From positions 551,586 to 615,585 of the forward strand of contig WUUP01000001.1 of NCBI GenBank assembly GCA_009833045.1: 64,000 bases of DNA, written 5' to 3'. The DNA comes from Saprospirales bacterium GYS_P2D (GTDB taxonomy: Bacteria > Bacteroidota > Bacteroidia > Chitinophagales > Saprospiraceae). The notes under the pieces are model-generated. The model was not told the origin of the DNA. It made no database searches and worked only from the letters and a program-made list of their open reading frames with translations. Below are positions 45,560 to 53,585 of the stretch, piece by piece. The position numbers were made by a program, and so were the translations under genes. The stretch's first letter is position 1. Each line of letters opens with the position of its first letter.

Positions 45560-46723
45560 TTAAGCTACCGCCACATTTATTCCTTTCCAGATGACCTGTA
45601 GATCATCGTCCTCTACTTGCTTCTTACTATCTGCTACCTCAAGGAATATCTTATAGGCCGCATCGAGCTCACGCTTAGTAAGATTGATACCCAGCTCCTT
45701 AAATCTGTAAGCCAAAGCCGCTCTTCCTGATCTCGCTGTCAGCACTATGAGGGATCTATCCACTCCTACCTCCTGTGGATCAATGATCTCATAGGTGTCT
45801 CGAGCCTTGATCACACCATCTTGATGGATACCTGAGCTATGAGCAAAGGCATTATCTCCGACGATGGCTTTATTTGCTTGGACTGCCATACCCATCTCCA
45901 TAGAGACCTCTCTACTGAGTGGGTTGAGTAGACGACTGTTGATATTAGTGAGAAACTGATCTCCGAGCCTATGCTTAATGATCATGGCCACTTCTTCGAG
46001 AGAACAGTTCCCCGCTCTCTCACCGATACCATTCATAGTACATTCGATCTGAGTCGCTCCATTCTGGATACCTGCGATAGAGTTAGCCGTAGCTAATCCC
46101 AAATCATTGTGACAGTGTACACTGATCGTACATTTATCTATACCCACCACATGTTCAGTGAGATACTTGATCTTCTGACCAAACTCCTCAGGGAGGCAGT
46201 ATCCTGTAGTGTCGGGTATATTGAGCACAGTCGCTCCAGCGTCTACTACGGCTTGGATTACTTTGGCTAAAAAAGCATTATCCGTACGACCTGCATCCTC
46301 CGCATAAAACTCCACATCCTCTACGAAAGTCTTGGCATATCTCACTGCACCTACTGCACGCTCGATGACTTTTTCAGGTGTCGTTCTGAATTTGTCATAG
46401 ATGTGCGACTTAGAGGTACCGATACCTGTATGTATCCGAGGTCTTTTAGCTGTGGCTAATGCCTCTGCAGCACATTTGATATCTTCTTTGACAGCTCTCG
46501 AGAGACCACACACGGTAGCATTCTTGATAAGCTTCCCCACTTCTTGTACAGCTTGGAAATCTCCTGGACTCGAAATCGGGAAACCCGCTTCGATCACATC
46601 GGCCCCCAGCTCCTCCAGTCTCTCAGCCAATCGTAGTTTTTGATCACGATCAAGCTTGCATCCTGGCACTTGCTCTCCATCCCTGAGGGTCGTATCGAAG
46701 ATTTGAATTCTTTTTGCTGACAT
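45560..46723 (-). CDS. leuA: 2-isopropylmalate synthase, short form without regulatory domain
   Basis: A 387-residue enzyme that condenses acetyl-CoA with 2-oxoisovalerate, the first step to leucine. The metal-binding Asp/Arg are in [14 protein letters not shown], the second motif is [16 protein letters not shown], and [16 protein letters not shown] follows. The chain stops soon after the accessory subdomain, whereas full-length enzymes (about 510-520) carry a C-terminal leucine-binding dimer domain. The short form is common in Bacteroidota and implies that leucine inhibition must work elsewhere or be absent. Homocitrate or citramalate synthase activity is possible for this fold, but the leuCDB neighbours favour 2-isopropylmalate synthase. 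Confidence 0.92.
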   Translation of the reverse strand: MSAKRIQIFDTTLRDGEQVPGCKLDRDQKLRLAERLEELGADVIEAGFPISSPGDFQAVQEVGKLIKNATVCGLSRAVKEDIKCAAEALATAKRPRIHTGIGTSKSHIYDKFRTTPEKVIERAVGAVRYAKTFVEDVEFYAEDAGRTDNAFLAKVIQAVVDAGATVLNIPDTTGYCLPEEFGQKIKYLTEHVVGIDKCTISVHCHNDLGLATANSIAGIQNGATQIECTMNGIGERAGNCSLEEVAMIIKHRLGDQFLTNINSRLLNPLSREVSMEMGMAVQANKAIVGDNAFAHSSGIHQDGVIKARDTYEIIDPQEVGVDRSLIVLTARSGRAALAYRFKELGINLTKRELDAAYKIFLEVADSKKQVEDDDLQVIWKGINVAVA

Positions 46724-46745
46724 GGCATTATTTTATCAATGGACA

Positions 46746-46777
46746 CCAAATATATGCCGTAGGCGTTCGATATTTGG
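46746..46777 (-). promoter_or_regulatory. Dyad and candidate -7 element upstream of leuA
   Basis: CCAAATAT and ATATTTGG (46746-46753 and 46770-46777) form a perfect 8-bp inverted repeat with a smaller GCC-GTA-GGC dyad inside it. On the minus strand one arm contains TATATTTG, a full match to TANNTTTG, placed 23 bases ahead of the leuA ATG. The nearest TTG is 25 bases upstream, a little far. The dyad could be an operator overlapping the promoter or a 5' hairpin. Confidence 0.35.
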
Positions 46778-46866
46778 CGCAATTATTACTGTAATTACAA
46801 GTCTCAAGGTGTTATTATTTATAATAACTCTTTGATTTACAGCTGATTAAACCCATAGGAATTCCA

Positions 46867-48414
46867 ATGCCTTACAAGTCTACAGACTACTTACTCAAGC
46901 TCATAAACAGCCTTACACCTGCCGAAAAGCGCCACTTCCGAATGTCTATCAAAAAAAATGGACAAAAGTCGGATACTCTTTTTATGAGTTTGTTTGATTA
47001 TCTGGATAAAAATGAGGCCTATGATGAGGCTAAAATCCTACAAAAAATACCAGGCATCAAGAAAGGTCAGCTATCAAATCTTAAATCAAATCTCTATAAG
47101 CAACTGCTCTCCACCCTCCGACAGAAAAATCGCAATACCAGTATCAACATCAGTATCAGAGAGCAGATTGACTATGCTGTGATATTATATAATAAAGGTC
47201 TCTACAATGCTGCATTAGACGCATTGGACAAAGTAAAAAAAGTGGCCCTTGAGGCTAAAAAATACTCATCCATTCTTGTAATCCTCGAACTCGAGAAAAA
47301 GATAGAAGCGCTCTATGTGACCGGTAGCATGTATCCCAAGGCTCAGCAACTCACACAAGAGACTCGTGATGTACTGAGCACGCTTAATATCAATCATCAG
47401 CTGTCCAATCTATCCTTATCGATGTATGGCCTCTATCTTCAGCGTGGCTTTGTCAAGGACAATAAGGACTATGACTTTGTAAATGATTACTTCAAGGTCA
47501 ATCTACCATCGGTCTCTGTAGAGGAGCTTGGATTTTATGGTAAGTTGTATTACTATCAGTCACATGTATGGTACCACTTCATGGTGCAAGATTTCCCGAA
47601 TTACTATCGCTATAGTACCAAGTGGATAGAACTCTTTGAGGATGACAAGAAGTGGGTCGAGAATGAGCTTACGATTTATATAAAGGGTTATCATAATGCT
47701 CTTAATGCGGCATTCATGTCGCAGCGCTATGATAAGTTTAAGACGCTCCTCACTCAGTTTTTAGATATGGCGGAATGCCAGCGCAGCCGTATGAATGAGG
47801 ATGAATACTCCACCTACATGCTGATCCGATTTACCCATGAGATCAATGAATTTTTCCTCAATGGACAGTATGATGACTCCATAGTGTATGTCAATCATCA
47901 CAAAGAGTTTTTGATCCACAATGAGCTAGGCTGGGATCTCAATCGAGAACTCTCTTCTTACTTCAAGGTCGGATGTCTATATTTCTGCGCTGGCGATCTG
48001 GACAATGCCCTCGACTGTCTCAATCGAATCACGAATAATGTCTACCCTGACTTCAGAGAGGATATTCAGTGTTTTGCCCGTATGCTTTCCTTAATCATCC
48101 ATTTTGAGAAAGGAAATGAAATATTAATTAGTCATCAGGTAGTGAGCACCTATCGCTATCTGGCCAAAATAGAACACCTCCAAAAAGGCCTAAAAGCGGT
48201 CATGGCATTTTTAAGAAAATTGTCCAATACGAGTGAAAATGACTTGAAAGAAGAATTTATCAAGTTAAAAGCAAACCTCGAAACCATAGAAGGAGAAGAT
48301 TTTGAAAGAAGACCCTTTTTGTATTTAGATATTATCTCATGGCTCGAAAGTAAAATAGAAGGTATTCCACTGCAAGATGTTCTCAAAAGAAAAATTGCAT
48401 TAAAAAATAATTAG
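46867..48414 (+). CDS. Helical-repeat protein of unknown function, Bacteroidota type
   Basis: A 515-residue cytoplasmic protein with no signal peptide. It is almost entirely helical, with TPR-like helix pairs (for example AVILYNKGLYNAALDALDKVKK and YFCAGDLDNALDCLNRI). The N-terminus LLKLINSLTPAEKRHFRMSIKK recurs in conserved hypothetical proteins of this phylum, to my recollection. Function unknown. It is divergent from leuA and its stop lies only a few bases ahead of the promoter of the Phe/Tyr leader. Confidence 0.8.
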   Translation: MPYKSTDYLLKLINSLTPAEKRHFRMSIKKNGQKSDTLFMSLFDYLDKNEAYDEAKILQKIPGIKKGQLSNLKSNLYKQLLSTLRQKNRNTSINISIREQIDYAVILYNKGLYNAALDALDKVKKVALEAKKYSSILVILELEKKIEALYVTGSMYPKAQQLTQETRDVLSTLNINHQLSNLSLSMYGLYLQRGFVKDNKDYDFVNDYFKVNLPSVSVEELGFYGKLYYYQSHVWYHFMVQDFPNYYRYSTKWIELFEDDKKWVENELTIYIKGYHNALNAAFMSQRYDKFKTLLTQFLDMAECQRSRMNEDEYSTYMLIRFTHEINEFFLNGQYDDSIVYVNHHKEFLIHNELGWDLNRELSSYFKVGCLYFCAGDLDNALDCLNRITNNVYPDFREDIQCFARMLSLIIHFEKGNEILISHQVVSTYRYLAKIEHLQKGLKAVMAFLRKLSNTSENDLKEEFIKLKANLETIEGEDFERRPFLYLDIISWLESKIEGIPLQDVLKRKIALKNN

Positions 48415-48416
48415 GC

Positions 48417-48448
48417 TTTGATTATTAGAATAATGCACATAGATTTGC
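48417..48448 (+). promoter_or_regulatory. Bacteroidota-type promoter of the Phe/Tyr operon
   Basis: TTTG at 48417-48420, 20 bases, then TAGATTTG at 48441-48448, a full match to TTTG-N20-TANNTTTG. Initiation about 5-8 bases downstream would place the leader-peptide ATG (48451 or 48457) at or almost at the 5' end of the transcript. Confidence 0.65.
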
Positions 48449-48456
48449 GATGATTA

Positions 48457-48528
48457 TGAATACATACGCTTCATTTTTTAACTTTTATTACTTCTACTTT
48501 TTTGCGATGCAAAAGAGCAGGACTTAAT
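48457..48528 (+). CDS. Phe/Tyr operon leader peptide
   Basis: A 23-residue peptide whose first 16 residues are MNTYASFFNFYYFYFF, followed by AMQKSRT. It has six Phe and four Tyr. An in-frame ATG two codons upstream (48451) is an alternative start. The transcript shows the classic four segments. Segment 1, TTTTGC (48501-48506, over the last Phe codons), pairs with GCAAAA (48510-48515). Segment 2 continues with AGCAGGACT (48517-48525), which pairs perfectly with segment 3, AGTCCTGCT (48564-48572). Segment 3 overlaps the 5' arm of the terminator at 48562-48590. Stalling at Phe or Tyr codons would open 1:2, allow 2:3 and stop terminator formation. The parallel is E. coli pheL, here extended to tyrosine. 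Confidence 0.9.
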
Positions 48529-48561
48529 ATGTTTTAAAAAATTGAAACGATGAAAATATAA

Positions 48562-48590
48562 GGAGTCCTGCTAAGTAGGGCTCCTTTTTT
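48562..48590 (+). terminator. Attenuator terminator ahead of pheA
   Basis: GGAGTCCT pairs with AGGGCTCC (8 bp, one G:T) across GCTAAGT and runs into TTTTTT. It lies 33 bases after the leader stop and 13 bases before the pheA ATG, so it cannot be a normal end-of-gene terminator for the leader alone. Confidence 0.9.
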
Positions 48591-48603
48591 ATTTCTGTCA
48601 GAC

Positions 48604-49464
48604 ATGAAAAGGAAAAGTAAATTAGTCATTCAAGGATTCGCAGGTAGCTTTCACGACGAAGCTGCTCGCAAATACTTTGGCAATAACCGAATAGAGATCG
48701 TCCCGGCAAGGAGCTTTGACGAGCTCGGCTATATGCTACAGCACGATCAGTCGATCAACTATGGCGTGATGGCCATCGAAAACTCGATAGCAGGCTCCAT
48801 CCTCCAAAACTACCGTATCCTACGTGAGAATGACTTCTGGATATCAGGAGAGGTATATCTGCGCATCAGTCACAACCTGATGGCACTACCTGGTCAAAAA
48901 ATCGAAGATATCAAAGAAGCCCACTCTCATCCTATGGCGATATATCAGTGCCTGGACTACTTCAAATCATACCCTGATATATCACTGGTAGAGTCTGAGG
49001 ATACAGCACTCAGCGCTGCTAAAATAGCAGAAGGCAACATCAAAAATAGAGCGGCCATAGCCAGTCGTCTGGCTGCTCAGGAGTACGGACTCGAGATACT
49101 CGCAGAAGAAATAGAAAGCTCAAAGGTCAACTATACACGATTCGTGATCGTATCTCGAGAGGGTGAATATAGCTCTATGGGCAATGCTAATAAGGCATCG
49201 ATCTATCTCAGAGTATCACACAATAAAGGAAGCCTACTAAAAGTCCTACAAAAGATAGCAGATCACAATATCAATATCAGCAAACTACAGTCGTTTCCAG
49301 TATTAGGAAAAATGACAGAGTATTACTTCCATCTCGACTTAGAGTTTGATCATATCACGCAGTACGAAGACTGTATTGAGGAGGTCAAGCGGGTCAGCTT
49401 TGGATTAGACGAATTAGGTATATACACAAAAGCATCAGTCCATGATCATCAGCCCGTCGCATAG
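48604..49464 (+). CDS. pheA: Prephenate dehydratase
   Basis: A 286-residue monofunctional enzyme that converts prephenate to phenylpyruvate. The N-terminal domain has IQGFAGSFHDEAARKYFG and GVMAIENSIAGSI, and the catalytic Thr-Arg-Phe is in NYTRFVIV. The last 90 residues form an ACT domain (NKGSLLKVLQKIADHNINISKLQSFP), which in the family binds Phe for feedback inhibition. There is no fused chorismate mutase; that activity is on the last gene of the operon. Its end overlaps the next gene by 23 bases. Confidence 0.94.
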   Translation: MKRKSKLVIQGFAGSFHDEAARKYFGNNRIEIVPARSFDELGYMLQHDQSINYGVMAIENSIAGSILQNYRILRENDFWISGEVYLRISHNLMALPGQKIEDIKEAHSHPMAIYQCLDYFKSYPDISLVESEDTALSAAKIAEGNIKNRAAIASRLAAQEYGLEILAEEIESSKVNYTRFVIVSREGEYSSMGNANKASIYLRVSHNKGSLLKVLQKIADHNINISKLQSFPVLGKMTEYYFHLDLEFDHITQYEDCIEEVKRVSFGLDELGIYTKASVHDHQPVA

Positions 49465-50623
49465 GATAGGAGAAGTAAAGGCATACTACTTCGCTACTAA
49501 GCTCGCTCAGATCGCTGAGATGAATCAAGATGGTAGTGCACCAGTGATCAATCTCGGTATCGGTAGTCCCGATCTGCTACCTCCTGCAGAAGTGATAGCC
49601 GAACTAAAAGACGCAGCAGATGCTACTGATGCTAATAAGTATCAGTCCTACAAAGGCCTCCCTGAGCTGCGAGCAGCATTCAGCCATCACTATGCTAAGA
49701 TGCTCAGCGTAGCACTCGATCCCGCTACTGAGGTGCTCCCACTGATCGGATCTAAAGAAGGTATCATGCATATCGCCATGTCCTTCTTGAGCCCCGGAGA
49801 TCAGGTATTAGTACCTAATCCTGGCTACCCAAGCTACAGAGTGACAGCAGAGCTCGCCGGAGCGGAGACGATATTCTATGATCTTACGGCTGAGTCAGAT
49901 TGGCTGCCAGATCTGGATACCCTGGGACGACAGGATCTGAGTAAAGTAAAAATCATGTGGATCAACTATCCACATATGCCGACAGGCGCCATTGCTACAG
50001 TAGATTTTTATGAAGAATTAGTGGCTTTCGCCAAAAGGCATCAGATACTGATCTGCCATGACAATCCGTACAACTTCATCCTCAATGATACTCCGATGAG
50101 CATTTTTCACGTAGCCGGTGCTAAAGAATGCGCCATAGAGCTATGTAGCCTGAGCAAATGCTTTAACATGGCAGGCTGGAGAGTCGGAGCACTGGTCGGA
50201 GGGGCTGAGTACATCGATACTGTCATGAGATTTAAGAGTAATATGGATAGTGGCATGTATAAAGCGGTGCAAAAAGCTGCTATCAAAGCACTTGAAATGG
50301 ATCAAGATTGGTTTGATGGGCTCAATGCTGAATATCGCCAGCGTCGGGAGAAAGTGTGGGAGATCTTTGACCTCCTGGGCTGCGAGTACGATCAGCGTGG
50401 TGCAGGCATGTTTGTCTGGGCTAAGGTACCAGCATACATAGCAGACGTCGAGGCTTGGGTCGAGGAGATATTAGTAGAGGCGAGAGTATTTATCACGCCA
50501 GGATTCATTTTTGGCACGAATGGTGAACGATATGTACGTATAGCCCTATGTAGTAACATAGATACACTGCAGGCTGCGTTTGATAAAATCGACCAATTAT
50601 TCATAAAATCCATAGCGAAATGA
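49442..50623 (+). CDS. Class I aminotransferase, probable aromatic aminotransferase
   Basis: A 393-residue fold type I PLP aminotransferase. Lys239 in SLSKCFNMAGWRVG is the Schiff-base residue, with VPNPGYPSY, WINYPHMPTGA (in place of the more usual NPxNPTG) and CHDNPYNF as cofactor-contact segments. The final ERYVRIALC has the substrate-carboxylate Arg. Its place between pheA and tyrA suggests it makes Phe and Tyr from phenylpyruvate and hydroxyphenylpyruvate or acts on prephenate. Sequence alone does not exclude an LL-diaminopimelate aminotransferase-like role. It overlaps its neighbours on both sides. Confidence 0.87.
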   Translation: MIISPSHRIGEVKAYYFATKLAQIAEMNQDGSAPVINLGIGSPDLLPPAEVIAELKDAADATDANKYQSYKGLPELRAAFSHHYAKMLSVALDPATEVLPLIGSKEGIMHIAMSFLSPGDQVLVPNPGYPSYRVTAELAGAETIFYDLTAESDWLPDLDTLGRQDLSKVKIMWINYPHMPTGAIATVDFYEELVAFAKRHQILICHDNPYNFILNDTPMSIFHVAGAKECAIELCSLSKCFNMAGWRVGALVGGAEYIDTVMRFKSNMDSGMYKAVQKAAIKALEMDQDWFDGLNAEYRQRREKVWEIFDLLGCEYDQRGAGMFVWAKVPAYIADVEAWVEEILVEARVFITPGFIFGTNGERYVRIALCSNIDTLQAAFDKIDQLFIKSIAK

Positions 50624-51486
50624 ACATAGGTATCGTAGGTATAGGACTCATCGGAGGCTCGATCGCTCTGGACCTCAAGGCTAATGGTCATAAGATGTAT
50701 GGAGCAGATCTCAATCCTACACACTGTGAGAAAGCACTGGATCTCGAGATCGTCGACGAGATACTGAATCTACCAGCGTTAGCTAAGGAATGTCAAGTCA
50801 TATTCGTCAGTGTGCCTGTGAAAGTAACGAGCATGGTGATCAGCGAGCTGCTGGATCATATCTCATGGAAATCAATCGTAGTCGATACCGGCTCTACTAA
50901 AGGGAGTATCTGCTCAGATCTCAATAATCATAAAAAGCGATCAAGATTCGTAGCGAGTCATCCGCTGGCAGGTACAGAGTTTAGTGGCCCAACAGCTGCC
51001 CTCAAAGGACTCTACCGTGGCAAGAAAAACATTATCTGCGAAGAAGAAAAATCAGATCCAGATGCTGTGGAGGTGACGATACAGCTATTCAGAGAGATGG
51101 GTATGACTAATCTATTCATGAATCCAGTGGATCATGATAAACACATGGCCTATGTATCTCATCTGTCTCACGTCAGTGCATTCATGCTGGGCAGTACTGT
51201 CCTCGACATCGAGCAAGACGAAAAACAAATCTTTAATCTGGCCAGCACAGGATTTCAGTCGACGGTGAGACTAGCTAAGAGCTCCCCGGAGACATGGAGC
51301 AATATATTCGCTGATAATCAAGAAAATGTATCTAAAGCTCTCGAATCCTATATCGTTCATTTACAGCGATTTAAAGAGGCAATAGATCAAAAAGATGAAG
51401 ATGCGATGAAGGATATGATCCGAAAATCTAACGAGATCAAAAGAGCACTCAATGGCATGAAATACAATGTAGTAAAACTGAGCTAA
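50620..51486 (+). CDS. tyrA: Prephenate dehydrogenase
   Basis: A 288-residue NAD(P)-dependent enzyme oxidising prephenate to 4-hydroxyphenylpyruvate. The nucleotide motif IGIVGIGLIGGSIALDL is at the N-terminus. VDTGSTKGSI and the HPLAGTEFSGP segment (active-site His) are typical, and HDKHMAYVSHLSHVSAF follows with a further conserved His. No C-terminal ACT domain is present. The ATGA start overlaps the aminotransferase stop by 4 bases. Confidence 0.93.
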   Translation: MNIGIVGIGLIGGSIALDLKANGHKMYGADLNPTHCEKALDLEIVDEILNLPALAKECQVIFVSVPVKVTSMVISELLDHISWKSIVVDTGSTKGSICSDLNNHKKRSRFVASHPLAGTEFSGPTAALKGLYRGKKNIICEEEKSDPDAVEVTIQLFREMGMTNLFMNPVDHDKHMAYVSHLSHVSAFMLGSTVLDIEQDEKQIFNLASTGFQSTVRLAKSSPETWSNIFADNQENVSKALESYIVHLQRFKEAIDQKDEDAMKDMIRKSNEIKRALNGMKYNVVKLS

Positions 51487-51535
51487 ATAATAATTTTAAG
51501 AAATTTAAATTCATAAACTGACAACTCTAATCATC

Positions 51536-52627
51536 ATGGATACTCAAATCACTAAAAAAACAGAAAGAAGGAATTGGTTCAGAAAGACCAAATACCCCAC
51601 TGTCATAGCTGGCCCATGTAGCGCCGAGACAGAGGAGCAGGTCTACGAGACCTGTAGGGCTATCAAAGCTGGTGGCAAAGCAGACATCCTCAGAGCAGGC
51701 ATCTGGAAGCCTCGTACACGTCCAGGCACATTCGAAGGCATAGGCATCAAGGGCCTACCATGGATGCGTAATATGAAGCTCGAGACAGGCATGCCAGTAA
51801 CAGTCGAAGTAGCTAAAGCTGGACACGTAGAGGCATGTCTGGAGTTTGACATTGATATACTTTGGATAGGAGCTCGTACGAGTGTGAATCCTTTCGCTGT
51901 ACAGGAGATCGCTGAGGCACTCCGAGGAGTGGAAATCCCAGTATTAGTCAAAAATCCAATCAACCCAGATTTAGCCCTTTGGCTCGGAGCGGTAGAGAGA
52001 TTTGAGAGAGTAGGTATTAAAGAGATCGGAGCTATCCACAGAGGATTCAGCAATACCTCTGAGAAAGTATTCAGAAATAGACCACAGTGGCAGATGGCTA
52101 TCGACTTCATGACTAAGCGTCCTGAGCTGCCGATGATCTGCGATCCAAGTCATATCTGTGGAAATCGTCATATGCTACAGGCTATATCACAAAAAGCCGT
52201 AGACCTCAACTACGATGGACTCATGATCGAGACGCACAGAGATCCAGACAATGCATGGAGTGATGCTAAGCAGCAGATCACACCTGAGGTATTCACTCAG
52301 ATGATCACTGACATGGTACTCAGACATGATCACGAGGACGATGATCTCACTCAAAAGAGCCTACAGTACCTACGCCAAGATATCTCAGAGATTGACACAG
52401 ATCTCATCAATCTATTAGGTCAGCGCATGAAGATCGCTCGTCAGATCGGAGAATTCAAAAAGAACAATAATATGACTATACTCCAGCCAAGACGATGGGA
52501 AGAAATCATGAAGGCGGGTCTGGAAAAAGGTCAAGCTAATGATCTCAGTGATGAGTTCATCTCGAGACTCCTTAAGGCCGTTCATGATGAGAGTATCGAT
52601 CAGCAGGAAAAAGTCATGAGCGCATAG
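51536..52627 (+). CDS. Bifunctional DAHP synthase (type I-beta) and chorismate mutase
   Basis: A 363-residue fusion. Residues about 15-265 are a type I-beta 3-deoxy-7-phosphoheptulonate synthase: VIAGPCSAETEEQVYE, GIWKPRTRPGTFEG, then WIGARTSVNPF, LVKNPINPDL and PMICDPSHICGNR (metal and substrate residues). Residues about 280-355 are an AroQ-type chorismate mutase: LRQDISEIDTDLINLLGQRM and ARQIGEFKKNNN. Such fusions are known from Bacteroidota, where the mutase helps regulate the synthase. It opens and then continues the pathway whose later steps are the preceding genes. It lies 49 bases after tyrA and is followed by a strong terminator. Confidence 0.94.
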   Translation: MDTQITKKTERRNWFRKTKYPTVIAGPCSAETEEQVYETCRAIKAGGKADILRAGIWKPRTRPGTFEGIGIKGLPWMRNMKLETGMPVTVEVAKAGHVEACLEFDIDILWIGARTSVNPFAVQEIAEALRGVEIPVLVKNPINPDLALWLGAVERFERVGIKEIGAIHRGFSNTSEKVFRNRPQWQMAIDFMTKRPELPMICDPSHICGNRHMLQAISQKAVDLNYDGLMIETHRDPDNAWSDAKQQITPEVFTQMITDMVLRHDHEDDDLTQKSLQYLRQDISEIDTDLINLLGQRMKIARQIGEFKKNNNMTILQPRRWEEIMKAGLEKGQANDLSDEFISRLLKAVHDESIDQQEKVMSA

Positions 52628-52655
52628 TCGCATTCACGATACACTTAATTATTTT

Positions 52656-52691
52656 AAAAGCGGATTTGACTACTGGTTGGATCCGCTTTTT
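52656..52691 (+). terminator. Terminator of the Phe/Tyr operon
   Basis: AAAAGCGGAT pairs with ATCCGCTTTT (10 bp, 15-base loop), followed by another T. It lies 29 bases after the last stop of the operon. Confidence 0.8.
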
Positions 52692-52732
52692 AAGTTTAAT
52701 AAAGCAATCCAAACCGAACGACCCAAAACACA

Positions 52733-52766
52733 GAAAGGCCAAGCTTTTTGGGAAGCTTGGCCTTTC
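52733..52766. terminator. Strong bidirectional hairpin between convergent genes
   Basis: A perfect 14-bp inverted repeat (GAAAGGCCAAGCTT and AAGCTTGGCCTTTC) with a 6-base loop. It sits between the Phe/Tyr operon and the convergent sigma-factor gene; on the minus strand it is followed by a moderate T-rich stretch. A second, backup terminator for both directions. Confidence 0.75.
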
Positions 52767-52799
52767 GTGATATATATCTTTCTTTATAGAATTATCAGA

Positions 52800-53384
52800 T
52801 TAATACTGTAGCATGAGTTGACGCTCGTCTACCATTTTACGCATATTGATGAGTGCATATCTCATACGACCCAGCGCTGTATTTATGCTCACCCTCGTGA
52901 GAGCAGCGATCTCCTTAAAGCTCATGTCTGCATAGTGTCTGAGGATGACTACCTCTCTCTGCTCATCAGGCAGTGCATCAACCAGTTCTTTGACCTTAGC
53001 GTAAGTCTGAGACTTCATAATAGTCGTTTCCATATTATCATCTTGTACCTCGAGTACATCAAATATGTCAAAGGTCTCAGATGGAGACACCTTAGTGCGA
53101 CGCTTAGATCTGCGGAAGTAGTCCACGCAGAGATTGTACGAGATACGCATCGCCCACTGTAGGAATTTGCCTTCGTGATTATATTTTCCTTTGCGCAGCG
53201 TATCGATTATCTTGATGAATACTTCTTGAAAAATATCCTCGGCCAAATCATGATCCTTGACAAATAGATAAATCGAAGTATAGATTTTGTTTTTATGACG
53301 ATTAAGAAGAATTTCGAAAGATTTGTCATTTCCTAACAAGTACAGCTCAATTAATTCTTGATCACTAAGTGCTTTAAAATTCAT
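52800..53384 (-). CDS. ECF-type RNA polymerase sigma factor
   Basis: A 194-residue sigma-70 family factor with only regions 2 and 4. Region 2 (about residues 25-95) contains DLAEDIFQEVFIKIIDTL and FLQWAMRISYNLCVDYFRR. Region 4 (about 130-185) contains LPDEQREVVILRHYADMSFKEIA and the helix-turn-helix RVSINTALGRMRYAL. There is no anti-sigma gene beside it on either side, so its control is not visible here. Target promoters unknown. Confidence 0.92.
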   Translation of the reverse strand: MNFKALSDQELIELYLLGNDKSFEILLNRHKNKIYTSIYLFVKDHDLAEDIFQEVFIKIIDTLRKGKYNHEGKFLQWAMRISYNLCVDYFRRSKRRTKVSPSETFDIFDVLEVQDDNMETTIMKSQTYAKVKELVDALPDEQREVVILRHYADMSFKEIAALTRVSINTALGRMRYALINMRKMVDERQLMLQY

Positions 53385-53585
53385 AACTCTTAAAAGATTA
53401 AGACCTTTATTCCAAATAAAAATCGGTTATAAAAAGAGTAGAATTTTAAATCTATAGGCTATTGTTTTTTTAATTGAACTCGGGGAAGAACCCCCAAAGA
53501 TGCCTCAAAGAAAATCACGTTTGATCTAAAAGTCAAGGCATGTATTAAAATTATTTTTCAATCATCTCCATTATTGGGCTGAATC

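Noticed and set aside
46724-46866. Leucine leader peptide upstream of leuA
   Set aside because: Short minus-strand frames here contain few Leu codons and are not followed by a terminator hairpin.
53461-53500. GGGG/CCCC mini-hairpin upstream of the sigma-factor gene
   Set aside because: Only four base pairs and no T run or known motif; too weak to call.
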